Assembly (NCBI RefSeq): GCF_002115755.1
Contig: NZ_JFKA01000001.1
Span: 806,001 to 870,000 of the forward strand
Direction: 5' to 3'
Length of the DNA: 64,000 nt
Origin: Thalassospira mesophila
Lineage (GTDB): Bacteria > Pseudomonadota > Alphaproteobacteria > Rhodospirillales > Thalassospiraceae
The notes under the pieces were generated by a model. That model had not been told where the DNA came from. It saw only the letters and a program-made list of their open reading frames with translations, and did not search any database. This document shows, piece by piece, positions 18,821-29,760 of the stretch; position 1 is the first letter of the stretch, and the number at the start of each line of letters is the position of its first letter. The position numbers and the translations under genes are program-made.

Positions 18821-19420
18821 GACCTGGCCCGGTGAACATGCAAGCCGGTCTTGCGACGGTTAAATTGCAGTGCGGCAAAAAATGGCGGTGTCACCGCGAA
18901 AGCGGGTTTTCAGGCGATTTTTGTTGTTCGGGGCCGATGGCAGGTGGAAATGATGCGGCGTTTGGGCGACTGGAAACGAAATTCCCCGGACGATTCGCGA
19001 AACTTTTACGCGCAATCCGGTAAAATCTTACCATAATATGTTAATTCAAGGTTGCGACGCGGCGAAACGCCGGCGCGCTAAAAAGATGAATTTGCAAAAA
19101 TTTTTCAGATCACAGCGCGGTGCGCGCCCTGCGCACATTGCTTTGTTTGCTATGGCTACCGCAGGGCGATATCGGGTTGCAGGCGTTGTGGTTGGGTTGC
19201 TACAAGGGGAATATTCCTTTTGATCCATAGGTTTAGTTTTGGAAAAATGATGAAATCAGCTAAAACCCTATGACAGAACACAAAATTTATTTGTGCGCCG
19301 CAGCAAGGTTTTTTGTGGAACAGGTTGAAAAGATAAGCTATTTGCCACGCATACCGATATGCTTGGCATGTCTGGATAATAGAATTAGTCTTGGCTAATG
19401 AGTTTGTAGTTTTGAAGTCG

Positions 19421-19485
19421 GGACCGATCCGCGGTCCAATGTCATGGCGGGTCATTTTCGGGGGGCGATCGGGTCTTCCCGATCG
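19421..19485 (+). promoter_or_regulatory. Two hairpins in the ctaC leader
   Basis: GGACCG/CGGTCC (19421-19437) and the perfect CGATCGGG-TCTT-CCCGATCG (19466-19485) lie 75-140 bases before the ctaC start. There is no T-run. They may be part of the 5' leader of the oxidase operon or overlapping operators. Confidence 0.4.
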
Positions 19486-19560
19486 GAATATGTCACGCTG
19501 TTCGGCGTCGCCGAAAATGGCAATAATGCCTTGAGTTGTAATGCGAGGGGGCAGATTCGC

Positions 19561-22028
<2,468 letters not shown>

Positions 22029-22041
22029 GCCATGCGACCTT

Positions 22042-22075
22042 TTGTCTTTCGCCGGATAACCCCGGCGAAAGACAA
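22042..22075. other. Strong hairpin between ctaD and ctaB
   Basis: TTGTCTTTCGCCGG and CCGGCGAAAGACAA form a perfect 14-bp stem with a 6-nt loop, 13 bases after the ctaD stop. No T-run follows on the + strand, so it is more likely an mRNA stability/processing element or a leaky terminator. Confidence 0.75.
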
Positions 22076-22107
22076 CCACCAAAGCCAGAAAGAAGACCGC
22101 ACCTGTC

Positions 22108-23034
22108 ATGAGCAAGACCGCACTTGATCAGACGCTGACCCTTGATACCGTGCCCAGCATTCCGGTTTCGACCGTGCGTGATTATTTCACGCTGCTTAAA
22201 CCCGGTGTCATGACGCTTGTTGTTTTTACCGGTGCCGTTGGCTTGCTGATAGCGCCGGGTCACCTGCATCCGTTTCTGGCCCTGGTTGCCATTGGCTGCA
22301 TTGCCGTTGCCAGTGGCGCTGCTGCCTCGATTAACATGTGGTATGATCGCGATATTGATCGCCACATGAAACGCACCATGAACCGGCCGATACCGGCCGG
22401 GCGTGTGCCCGCAGACGAAGCCCTGTCGATGGGGATTTTCCTGTCGATTGTGTCGGTCACGGTGATGGCAGTTGCCATTAATCTGGTCGCGGCCACCTTG
22501 CTGGCGGTGTCGATCGGGTTTTACGTTTTTGTCTATACCATGTGGTTAAAACGCCGCACGCCGCAAAACATTGTTATTGGCGGGGCCGCCGGGGCGTTTC
22601 CGCCCATGATTGGCTGGGCCGCTGTTACCGGTGGCATCGACCTTAATTCGCTGGCGTTGTTCATGATTATTTTCATGTGGACCCCGCCGCATTTTTGGGC
22701 GCTGGCCCTGTTTCGCTGTGGCGATTATGCCAAGGTCGGCGTGCCGATGATGCCGGTTGTGGTTGGCCCTGCGGCAACCAAAAAGCAGATGCTGGTTTAC
22801 ACCATTTTGCTGCTGCCGGTAACGCTGGTGCCGTATTTTACCGGGTTGCTGGGTGTGTTTTATGCCGCCACGGCCGCCCTGACCGGGCTGTGGTTTTTAC
22901 GTCATGCCTGGCGTGTTTTGCGCAATGCCGAGGAAAAGGCACCGCAAAAAATGTTTGGCTATTCGATTTTGTACCTGTTTGTGCTGTTTGGCGCGATGGT
23001 TGCCGATATCTGGCTTGAAAGGCTCATCGCATGA
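22108..23034 (+). CDS. ctaB: Heme O synthase (protoheme IX farnesyltransferase)
   Basis: Adds a farnesyl group to heme b to make heme O, the precursor of heme A. 308 residues, about nine membrane helices. The prenyl-diphosphate-binding motif is in MWYDRDIDRHMKRTMNRP and the second Asp/Arg region follows WLKRRTPQN. Its stop overlaps the next small gene (ATGA). Heme A synthase (CtaA) is not in the window. Confidence 0.96.
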   Translation: MSKTALDQTLTLDTVPSIPVSTVRDYFTLLKPGVMTLVVFTGAVGLLIAPGHLHPFLALVAIGCIAVASGAAASINMWYDRDIDRHMKRTMNRPIPAGRVPADEALSMGIFLSIVSVTVMAVAINLVAATLLAVSIGFYVFVYTMWLKRRTPQNIVIGGAAGAFPPMIGWAAVTGGIDLNSLALFMIIFMWTPPHFWALALFRCGDYAKVGVPMMPVVVGPAATKKQMLVYTILLLPVTLVPYFTGLLGVFYAATAALTGLWFLRHAWRVLRNAEEKAPQKMFGYSILYLFVLFGAMVADIWLERLIA

Positions 23035-23174
23035 CCGAACAGCGCAAAATGACCGACGAAGAACTCGTTGCTTTTTATGCCAGTCGCCGGCGTAAAAACT
23101 GGGTTCTGCTGGGAATACTGACCGGGCTTGCCGTTTTGTTTTTTGTGATCACCATCCTTAAAATGAGCGGCTGA
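23031..23174 (+). CDS. Small membrane protein between ctaB and ctaG (CoxF-like)
   Basis: A 47-residue protein: MTEQRKMTDEELVAFYASRR, then a basic RRKNW and one hydrophobic helix (VLLGILTGLAVLFFVITIL). Its ATG overlaps the ctaB stop by four bases and its stop lies five bases before ctaG, so it is translationally coupled. Small single-helix proteins at this position are common in alphaproteobacterial oxidase operons. Function unknown, probably assembly or stabilisation of the oxidase. Confidence 0.8.
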   Translation: MTEQRKMTDEELVAFYASRRRKNWVLLGILTGLAVLFFVITILKMSG

Positions 23175-23179
23175 CAGAC

Positions 23180-23875
23180 ATGACCCGCCGCAAACGCAGA
23201 AATCAGGAAAGTGGCAGAAAGATCGGGGGATTGATCTTTTGTCTCGCGGCGATCCTGGTGGGCGGGTTTGTGGGCTTCAAGGTCGCATCCTCGCTCGGTT
23301 TGCGCAGCACCAACGGTGCGGACGTTACCATCGGCGAGATAACGCCTGCACTGGCAACACCGGCAACACCGGCAGCCGCATCTGGCACGGGTGGCAATGC
23401 GCAGGTGGTGCAGGTTGGCGGGGCGGCGATGGAAACCACTGGCCTTGCGGGCAGCAACAATGCGCCCGTCCGGGCCAAAACGATTAAAATATCGTTCGGG
23501 GCAAGTTCTGATCCGGCAATGGATTGGGAATTTGCTCCCGAGCAGGCATCGATGACGGTGGCGCTGGGCGAAAACAAAATGGCGTTTTATGCCGCCCATA
23601 ACCTGTCGAACAAGGTTGTAACGGGCGAAGCCGCCTATAGCGTAACGCCGGTTGAAGCGGGCCGATATGTGAACAAGCTGGCATGCTTTTGCTTTGATGC
23701 GCAGCGGCTGGCACCGGGCGAAAATGTGGATATGCCGATCAGCTTTTTTGTTGATCCGGCCATTGCCGATGATCCGGCATTACGGGATTTGAGCGAAATT
23801 AAGCTGTCTTTTGCCTTTTACGCCGTGAAAACGGCAGCCCAGGCGACAGACAGATCCGGTGAGAGCGGAGGCTGA
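23180..23875 (+). CDS. ctaG: Cytochrome c oxidase assembly protein CtaG/Cox11
   Basis: Delivers copper to the CuB site of subunit I. 231 residues: a basic N-terminus, one membrane helix (about 16-38), then a periplasmic Cox11 domain with WEFAPEQASM, VTGEAAYSVTPVEAG and the copper-binding LACFCFDAQ. Between the helix and the domain it carries an Ala/Thr/Gly-rich linker (ALATPATPAAASGTGG), and the usual membrane-proximal FCQ-type cysteine motif of Cox11 is not visible. Operon position and the CFCF motif make the family call secure. Confidence 0.9.
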   Translation: MTRRKRRNQESGRKIGGLIFCLAAILVGGFVGFKVASSLGLRSTNGADVTIGEITPALATPATPAAASGTGGNAQVVQVGGAAMETTGLAGSNNAPVRAKTIKISFGASSDPAMDWEFAPEQASMTVALGENKMAFYAAHNLSNKVVTGEAAYSVTPVEAGRYVNKLACFCFDAQRLAPGENVDMPISFFVDPAIADDPALRDLSEIKLSFAFYAVKTAAQATDRSGESGG

Positions 23876-23946
23876 TCCGACAGGTCCAGCATCCGGCAAT
23901 GAGTGGTTTGACAATTAATTTATTCAAGGACTGAGGGGGGCGAGGA

Positions 23947-24747
23947 ATGAGTGATCAGGCTCAGAAGCATCCGTTCCATCTGGTAGACCCAAGCCCGTGG
24001 CCGATGATTGCGGCACTTTCTGCGGGCATGTTTACCGGTGGCATGGTTTATTTCATGCATTCGGATCGGATGCTGACCGATTTCTGGCTGGCGGCCATGG
24101 GCATTGCCGGTATCCTGTTTGTGATGTTCCGCTGGTGGAGCGACGTGGTTCATGAATCGCGCATCTATCACAATCCGGTTGTTCAAATCGGCTTGCGGTA
24201 TGGCATGTCGCTGTTCATCGCATCCGAAGTCATGTTCTTTGTCGCGTTTTTCTGGGCCTTTTTCCAAAGCGCGCTTCTGGACTTCAACCCGTCCATCACG
24301 CAATGGCCGCCCGCAGGCATCGAAGTTCTTGATCCGTGGGACTTGCCCTTTATCAATACCCTGATTTTGCTGCTGTCGGGCTGCACCCTGACATGGGCGC
24401 ACCATGCCTGCATCGAAGGCCATAAAAAGCATATGGTCCAGGGGCTGGCGATTACCGTTCTTCTGGGCATCGCGTTCCTGTCGTGTCAGGCCTATGAATA
24501 TCATCACGCGGCCTTTGCCTTTGATGGCGGTATTTATCCCTCGACCTTCTATATGGCGACGGGGTTTCACGGGTTTCACGTTTTTGTCGGCACGGTGTTT
24601 CTGGCAGTTTGCCTGTATCGTGCCAATCGCGGCGATTTCAAACCCGACCATCACTTTGGCCTCGAAGCCGCGGCGTGGTACTGGCATTTTGTTGACGTGG
24701 TCTGGCTGTTCCTGTTTTTCTCGGTTTATATCTGGGGCGGTAAATAA
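23947..24747 (+). CDS. ctaE: Cytochrome c oxidase subunit III
   Basis: A 266-residue, seven-helix subunit that stabilises the oxidase and supports proton uptake. Typical segments are HPFHLVDPSPWPM, SEVMFFVAFFWAFF, and GFHGFHVFVGT near the C-terminus, ending in AAAWYWHFVDVVWLFLF. It lies 71 bases after ctaG. Confidence 0.96.
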   Translation: MSDQAQKHPFHLVDPSPWPMIAALSAGMFTGGMVYFMHSDRMLTDFWLAAMGIAGILFVMFRWWSDVVHESRIYHNPVVQIGLRYGMSLFIASEVMFFVAFFWAFFQSALLDFNPSITQWPPAGIEVLDPWDLPFINTLILLLSGCTLTWAHHACIEGHKKHMVQGLAITVLLGIAFLSCQAYEYHHAAFAFDGGIYPSTFYMATGFHGFHVFVGTVFLAVCLYRANRGDFKPDHHFGLEAAAWYWHFVDVVWLFLFFSVYIWGGK

Positions 24748-24800
24748 CGCCCGCGACCGTTGAAAAAACACCATCCTGACCCAAAGGTTTTAAAGGCCTT

Positions 24801-25169
24801 ATGACCCTGGATTATTATCCGCCACTTTCCCCCATTCGCACCGGCCTTGCGTGCAAGTGCCCGCGCTGCGGTGGGGGAAAGTTGTTTTCAGGCTTTCTGG
24901 TTGTGCGTGAAAGCTGCGATGTGTGCGGCCTTGATTTGCGCGGCCATGATACCGGCGACGGGCCTGCGGTTTTTATCATTTTCATCCTTGGCTTTTTGGT
25001 GGTCCCCCTTGCCTTATGGGTGGAATTAACGTACCAACCGCCTTTGTGGCTGCACGCTGTTATGTGGTTTCCCACCGTGATCGGGGTTACCCTTTTGCTG
25101 TTGCGGCCGCTTAAAGGGGTGATGGTTGCCCTGCAATATCGTCACCGTTCGACCACGGAACAGGAATAG
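24801..25169 (+). CDS. DUF983 membrane protein
   Basis: A 122-residue protein with an N-terminal zinc-ribbon-like pair of CxxC motifs (CKCPRCGGG and CDVCGLD) and two membrane helices (about 57-78 and 82-102). DUF983 genes regularly sit between ctaE and surf1 in alphaproteobacteria and are thought to help oxidase biogenesis, but the role is not established. Confidence 0.9.
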   Translation: MTLDYYPPLSPIRTGLACKCPRCGGGKLFSGFLVVRESCDVCGLDLRGHDTGDGPAVFIIFILGFLVVPLALWVELTYQPPLWLHAVMWFPTVIGVTLLLLRPLKGVMVALQYRHRSTTEQE

Positions 25170-25176
25170 GCCCTTT

Positions 25177-25899
25177 ATGGCGCTTCTTAACACGCGGCCC
25201 ACCGTCGCAATTTCGATTTCGGCCGGTCTGGCATTGCTGATTTTGCTGGTGTTGGGGGTCTGGCAGGTGGAACGCCTGTTCTGGAAAGAAAACCTGATCG
25301 CCCAGCGCGAAGCCCAGGCCAGCATGGCGCCGATCGATTTTCCTGTTGACGTCACCGAAATTAATCCCGACCTGTCCTTTCGTGCCGTTCGCGCCCATGG
25401 CCGTTTCCTGCATGATCAGGAAATGTATTTAATGGCGCGCACCATGCAGGGCAGCGTTGGCTTTCAGGTGATTACGCCGCTTGAACAGGCCGATGGCCGC
25501 ATCATTCTGGTTAATCGCGGCTGGGTGCCCGACGATAAACGCGACCCCGCCACCCGTGCGCAAGGCCAGGTAACCGGCCAGGTGGACGTTACCGGCGTTT
25601 TGCAGGTCGCCCGGCCCCGCCATTGGGCTCAGCCCGAAAACGACCCGGTGAAAAACCAGTGGTTTTATGTGGACCCGCAACACATGGCCGAAGAAGCGGG
25701 CGGCGACCTTGCCAGCCCCTATTACCTCGAAGCCGACGCCACACCCAACCCCGGCGGTTTTCCCATTGGCGGACAGGCCCATGTCAGCTTGCCCAACAAC
25801 CATTTGCAATATGCCATTACGTGGTTTTGCCTTGCGGTTGCGCTGGTGGTGATTTTTATCGTTTATCACCGTCGCCCGGCCCCGCCCAAAGCGGATTGA
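25177..25899 (+). CDS. SURF1-family oxidase assembly protein
   Basis: A 240-residue protein with one N-terminal and one C-terminal membrane helix flanking a periplasmic domain, the SURF1/Shy1 topology. Conserved blocks are LGVWQVERLFWKE, GFQVITPLE and ILVNRGWVP, and the C-terminal HLQYAITWFCLA. It helps insert heme A into subunit I. The ATG at 25177 is preferred; the frame from 25126 overlaps the DUF983 gene. Last gene of the operon. Confidence 0.93.
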   Translation: MALLNTRPTVAISISAGLALLILLVLGVWQVERLFWKENLIAQREAQASMAPIDFPVDVTEINPDLSFRAVRAHGRFLHDQEMYLMARTMQGSVGFQVITPLEQADGRIILVNRGWVPDDKRDPATRAQGQVTGQVDVTGVLQVARPRHWAQPENDPVKNQWFYVDPQHMAEEAGGDLASPYYLEADATPNPGGFPIGGQAHVSLPNNHLQYAITWFCLAVALVVIFIVYHRRPAPPKAD

Positions 25900-26066
25900 C
25901 CTTGCAGCCGCCCCCATTGGCAGACTAGTTTTCAGTGTGATTGTAACTTGCGCCCGTTTTTCCTGCCCGCGTTGGGCCGGGGCGGGGCATTTTACGTAAT
26001 CCCGCCTGTTCGTCATTCAGTTTCTGTCCTTGTCCCTTTTTCTGTCCCTAACGCTGCGGAGCCCCC

Positions 26067-27554
26067 ATGACCAAAGCCTATCTTGCGCTTGAAAACCGTT
26101 TTCGTCGTATGAACATTCTGGCGGATATCGGCGGGATGCTGCATTGGGATATGGCAACCATGATGCCCGATGGCGCAGCAGAATCGCGTTCCGAACAGCT
26201 TGCCACCCTTGATGTCATGTCCAACGAACTGATCAAGGATGCTGCCCTGGTCGACCTTTTGGCCGCGGCCGAAGGCGAAACCCTGACCGACTGGCAGCGC
26301 GCCAATCTGCATGAAATGAAACGCGAATGGGTGCATGGCAATGCGGTGCCGGGCGATCTGGTCGAGGCGATTTCGCGCGCGTCCACCGCGTGCGAGGTTG
26401 CATGGCGCACCGCGCGTGCGGAAAATGATTTCGCAGGCCTGTTGCCCAAATTGCAAACCGTGCTGGACCTGTCAATCGAAGCTGGCACCGCCAAGGCCGA
26501 GGCGCTGGGCTGCTCGGTTTATGATGCCCTGCTTGATCAATACGATCCCTCCATGCGCTGTGACCGCATTGATGGCCTGTTTGCCGATCTGGAAGCCTTC
26601 CTGCCCGATTTTACCGCCAGCGTGATTGAACGCCAAAAAGCCGAACCGGCCGCCTTAACCCCCGAAGGTCCGTTTCCGGTCGCAACCCAGAATGCCATCG
26701 GGCTAGAGCTGATGAAGGCCGTCGGGTTTGATTTTGACCATGGCCGGCTTGATATTTCCCATCATCCGTTTTGTGGCGGCACGGCCGACGATGTGCGCCT
26801 GACCACGCGTTATAACGAGGCCGATTTTACCAGCGCTATCATGGGTGTGATGCACGAAACCGGCCACGCCATGTATGAACGCGGCCTGCCCGAGGCCTGG
26901 CGCATGCAGCCAGTGGGCAAGGCGCGCGGCATGAGCATGCATGAAAGCCAGTCGTTACTGATTGAAATGCAGGCCAGTCGCTCGCAGGAATTTTTAACCT
27001 ATGCTGCCCCGCTGTTTAAAACCGCCTTTAACGGCAATGGCCCGGCATGGGACGCTAAAAACCTGTATCGGCTTTACACAAGGGTGGAACCGGGCCTGAT
27101 CCGGGTCGATGCCGATGAAGTGACTTATCCGTCGCATGTGATTTTGCGGTATCGCCTGGAGCGCGCCCTGATCGAAGGCGACATGAAACTGGCCGATTTG
27201 CCCGGTGCCTGGAACGATATGATGCAGTCGCTTTTGGGCATTACCCCGCCCGATGATGGCAATGGCTGCTTGCAAGATATTCACTGGCCGTCCGGCGCAT
27301 GGGGGTATTTCCCGACCTATACCATGGGGGCAATGGCGGCGGCCCAGCTGTTTGCGGCTGTGCGCAAAGCGGTGCCCGATGTGATGGAACAGCTTGCCAT
27401 CGGCAATTTCGCCCCGCTGATGACGTGGCTGCGCGCCAATGTGCATGGCAAGGGTTCCAGTGCCACAACCGATGAAATTTTGCACGCGGCAACCGGGGCA
27501 CCTTTGCAAACCACGGCATTCATTACCCATTTGCAAACCCGTTACGGCGGTTAA
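26067..27554 (+). CDS. Carboxypeptidase M32 (Taq type)
   Basis: Cytoplasmic zinc metallocarboxypeptidase of 495 residues. The HExxH motif is HETGH at 263-267, preceded by GVM and followed by AMYERGLP; family blocks MHESQSLL (third ligand Glu), ADEVTYPSH and LQDIHWPSGAWGYFPTY are present. It removes C-terminal residues from peptides. It follows the oxidase operon after 167 bases and appears to be an independent unit. Confidence 0.94.
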   Translation: MTKAYLALENRFRRMNILADIGGMLHWDMATMMPDGAAESRSEQLATLDVMSNELIKDAALVDLLAAAEGETLTDWQRANLHEMKREWVHGNAVPGDLVEAISRASTACEVAWRTARAENDFAGLLPKLQTVLDLSIEAGTAKAEALGCSVYDALLDQYDPSMRCDRIDGLFADLEAFLPDFTASVIERQKAEPAALTPEGPFPVATQNAIGLELMKAVGFDFDHGRLDISHHPFCGGTADDVRLTTRYNEADFTSAIMGVMHETGHAMYERGLPEAWRMQPVGKARGMSMHESQSLLIEMQASRSQEFLTYAAPLFKTAFNGNGPAWDAKNLYRLYTRVEPGLIRVDADEVTYPSHVILRYRLERALIEGDMKLADLPGAWNDMMQSLLGITPPDDGNGCLQDIHWPSGAWGYFPTYTMGAMAAAQLFAAVRKAVPDVMEQLAIGNFAPLMTWLRANVHGKGSSATTDEILHAATGAPLQTTAFITHLQTRYGG

Positions 27555-27589
27555 ATTATTGCCATGCTGTTTCTGCCGGCTGGTTCTTT

Positions 27590-27601
27590 GATTATATAAT
27601 C
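27590..27601. promoter_or_regulatory. Palindromic -10-like element before the cNMP-binding gene
   Basis: GATTATATAATC is a perfect 12-bp palindrome that contains TATAAT (27595-27600), 67 bases before the next start. No good -35 box is seen at the usual distance, so it is a tentative promoter/operator. Confidence 0.35.
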
Positions 27602-27667
27602 GATACACTTGCCAGCGGGCAGACCCGAAATAAACATACGTTACATCGAACAGGACCAGACAGGCAC

Positions 27668-28069
27668 ATGTCATCAAAGGTAATGGACCGTCAGGTCTTT
27701 GCAGCGGGACAAATCATTTTCCGCGAAGGAAAACCCGGCGGTGCCGCCTATGTGGTGCAAGAAGGCTCGGTCGAGATTTATAAAGCCACCGGCGGCGAAG
27801 AGGTCGTTTTGGGCCATATCGAACCGGGCGGCCTGTTTGGCGAGCTTTCGCTGATCGATGATGCCCCGCGCATGGCCTCGGCGCGCGCGCGCGATCGCAC
27901 CGTGGTTATCGCCATTTCCCGGCGTCAGTTCGAATATAAACTTAACGAATCGGACCGCTTTATTCGCGCTATCTTGCGTATTTTATTGTCCAATTACCGC
28001 CAAATCACCCGCCGCTCGGTCAAGCTCGAAGCCCAGTTGCGCAAACACGGCATTCCCATCGAAGATTGA
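27668..28069 (+). CDS. Cyclic nucleotide-binding domain protein
   Basis: A 133-residue stand-alone cNMP-binding beta-roll: FAAGQIIFREGKPGGAAYVVQEG, then GGLFGELSLIDDAPRMASARA, the phosphate-binding cassette, and a C-terminal helix. No DNA-binding domain follows, so it is not a CRP/FNR regulator. The cassette has GELSL and an R/A pattern compatible with cyclic nucleotide binding. Partner unknown. Confidence 0.88.
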   Translation: MSSKVMDRQVFAAGQIIFREGKPGGAAYVVQEGSVEIYKATGGEEVVLGHIEPGGLFGELSLIDDAPRMASARARDRTVVIAISRRQFEYKLNESDRFIRAILRILLSNYRQITRRSVKLEAQLRKHGIPIED

Positions 28070-28308
28070 CCCGGCAGGGCAGGGGCGACGTGCCCTAATC
28101 CTGTTGCGGCTCTGTTCGGGCTTTGTGTGCCCTTCGTTTGGTCTGCGCGGATTTTGGGTTATGCAGGGCACATGCCCGCTATTCATCCTTGACTATGGCG
28201 GGGTAAGTCCGCACTAACTCGGTATTCTGTGGAAATGGTGATGCTGCCCGTTTTGTGTGTGGCGCGTCGCGTTGCTGCAGGACCGTTGTTTGTATCAGGA
28301 GCAATCAA

Positions 28309-29706
28309 GTGCGTTATATCAGCACGCGGGGAACGGCCCCCGTCTTGCAATTCGACGAAGTTCTTTTGGCCGGTCTGGCCCGCGATGGCGGTCTGTATGT
28401 GCCCGAAACCTGGCCGCAATTTACGGCCGACGATATCAAATCGTTCCGCACCATGAACTATGCCGACGTGGCCTTTGCGGTGATAAAACCGTTTGTCGCC
28501 GGTACTGTCGATGACGCCGCCCTTAAAACCATTCTTGATGATACCTATGCCGGGTTTAATCATGCCGCCGTGGCCCCGCTCAAGCAACTTGGTGCCAATG
28601 ACTGGATGATGGAACTGTTCCACGGCCCGACTTTGGCGTTCAAGGATTACGCCCTTCAGGTCGTCGGTCGTTTGTTTGACCATGTTCTGGCAAAGCGCGG
28701 CAAGCGCATTACCATTGTGGGTGCCACTTCGGGCGATACCGGCTCTGCCGCAATTGAAGCCTGCCGCGACCGCGATAATGTCGATATTTTCATTTTGCAT
28801 CCCGCCGGGCGTGTGTCCGAAGTGCAACGCCGCCAGATGACCACCGTGATTGCCGATAACGTCCATAACCTTGCGGTCGATGGCTCGTTCGATGATTGCC
28901 AGGATCTGGTCAAGGCGCTGTTTAACGATCATGCCTTCCGCGATGAAATTGGCCTTTCGGCAGTTAATTCCATTAACTGGGCGCGCATCATGTGCCAGAT
29001 CGCCTATTATTTCTGGGCCGGTGTGCAGTTGGGTGCGCCTGACCGCGAGGTTTCTTTCTCTGTGCCGTCGGGCAATTTTGGCAATGTTTATGCCGGGTAT
29101 GCCGCCCTGCAAATGGGCCTGCCGATCAAACAGTTTGTGGTGGGTTCTAATTCCAACGACATTCTGGCGCGGTTTTTTGACAAGGGCGTGATGAAAATGG
29201 ACGGGGTTCACCCCACCATCAGCCCGTCGATGGATATTCAGGTCAGCAGCAATTTTGAACGTTTGCTGTTTGATTTATATGACCGCGACGGGGCCGCGAT
29301 TGTCGAATTAATGACCGAATTTCGCAAAACCGGCATCATGGAAATGTCGCAGGGCCGCTTTGCCAAAGCCCGCGAGCTGTTTGATGGCTATCGCCTTGAT
29401 GATGATCAGACCCGGGCCGCCATTCTGGATGTTTATCAAAAAACCGGTGAACTGGTGGACCCGCATTCCGTAATTGGCATTGCCGCCGGGCGGGCGTGCA
29501 ACCGCGACCATACGGTGCCGATGATTGCCCTGGCAACCGCGCACCCGGCCAAGTTCCCCGATGCCGTTAAACAGGCATCGGGCATATACCCGGACTTGCC
29601 CGAACGCCTGTCCGACCTATATGACCGACCAGAGAAACTCGAACCGATGACCAACGATGCCGCTGCCCTGATGGCGCATGTTCGTAAAAACCGGCGTGCG
29701 GCCTGA
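28309..29706 (+). CDS. thrC: Threonine synthase
   Basis: PLP enzyme converting O-phosphohomoserine to threonine, using the product of thrB at the left edge of the window. 465 residues. The PLP lysine is Lys112 in GPTLAFKDYALQ, with GATSGDTGSAA as phosphate cup. The GTG at 28309 gives the family N-terminus (MRYISTRGTAPVLQFDEVLL) and has AGGAG upstream; the longer frame from 28255 is unlikely. The M16 peptidase follows 54 bases later. Confidence 0.95.
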   Translation: MRYISTRGTAPVLQFDEVLLAGLARDGGLYVPETWPQFTADDIKSFRTMNYADVAFAVIKPFVAGTVDDAALKTILDDTYAGFNHAAVAPLKQLGANDWMMELFHGPTLAFKDYALQVVGRLFDHVLAKRGKRITIVGATSGDTGSAAIEACRDRDNVDIFILHPAGRVSEVQRRQMTTVIADNVHNLAVDGSFDDCQDLVKALFNDHAFRDEIGLSAVNSINWARIMCQIAYYFWAGVQLGAPDREVSFSVPSGNFGNVYAGYAALQMGLPIKQFVVGSNSNDILARFFDKGVMKMDGVHPTISPSMDIQVSSNFERLLFDLYDRDGAAIVELMTEFRKTGIMEMSQGRFAKARELFDGYRLDDDQTRAAILDVYQKTGELVDPHSVIGIAAGRACNRDHTVPMIALATAHPAKFPDAVKQASGIYPDLPERLSDLYDRPEKLEPMTNDAAALMAHVRKNRRAA

Positions 29707-29760
29707 TAGATGGCAGGGATCGGATCGTTGGACCTTTATTTGCAACAGGAGAATATCTGA

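Larger units (their letters stand above)
18437..19560. other. 1.1-kb stretch without convincing genes
   Basis: All open frames here are short and lack family-like sequence or ribosome-binding sites. The stretch must carry the promoters of cheZ2 (leftward) and the oxidase operon (rightward). It holds a nested inverted repeat (18727-18820), a GGAATATTCC palindrome near 19208-19217 and two hairpins just before ctaC. Composition becomes AT-richer from about 19020 to 19420. Confidence 0.6.

Noticed and set aside
23920..24774. 284-codon open frame on the minus strand over ctaE
   Set aside because: Antisense shadow of oxidase subunit III; no family-like sequence.
28187..28215. TTGACT followed by CACTAA as a thrC promoter
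   Set aside because: The -35 box is good but the -10 element at proper spacing matches poorly.
28183..29211. 342-codon open frame on the minus strand over thrC
   Set aside because: Antisense to a well-supported thrC with intact PLP motifs; composition is shadow-like.
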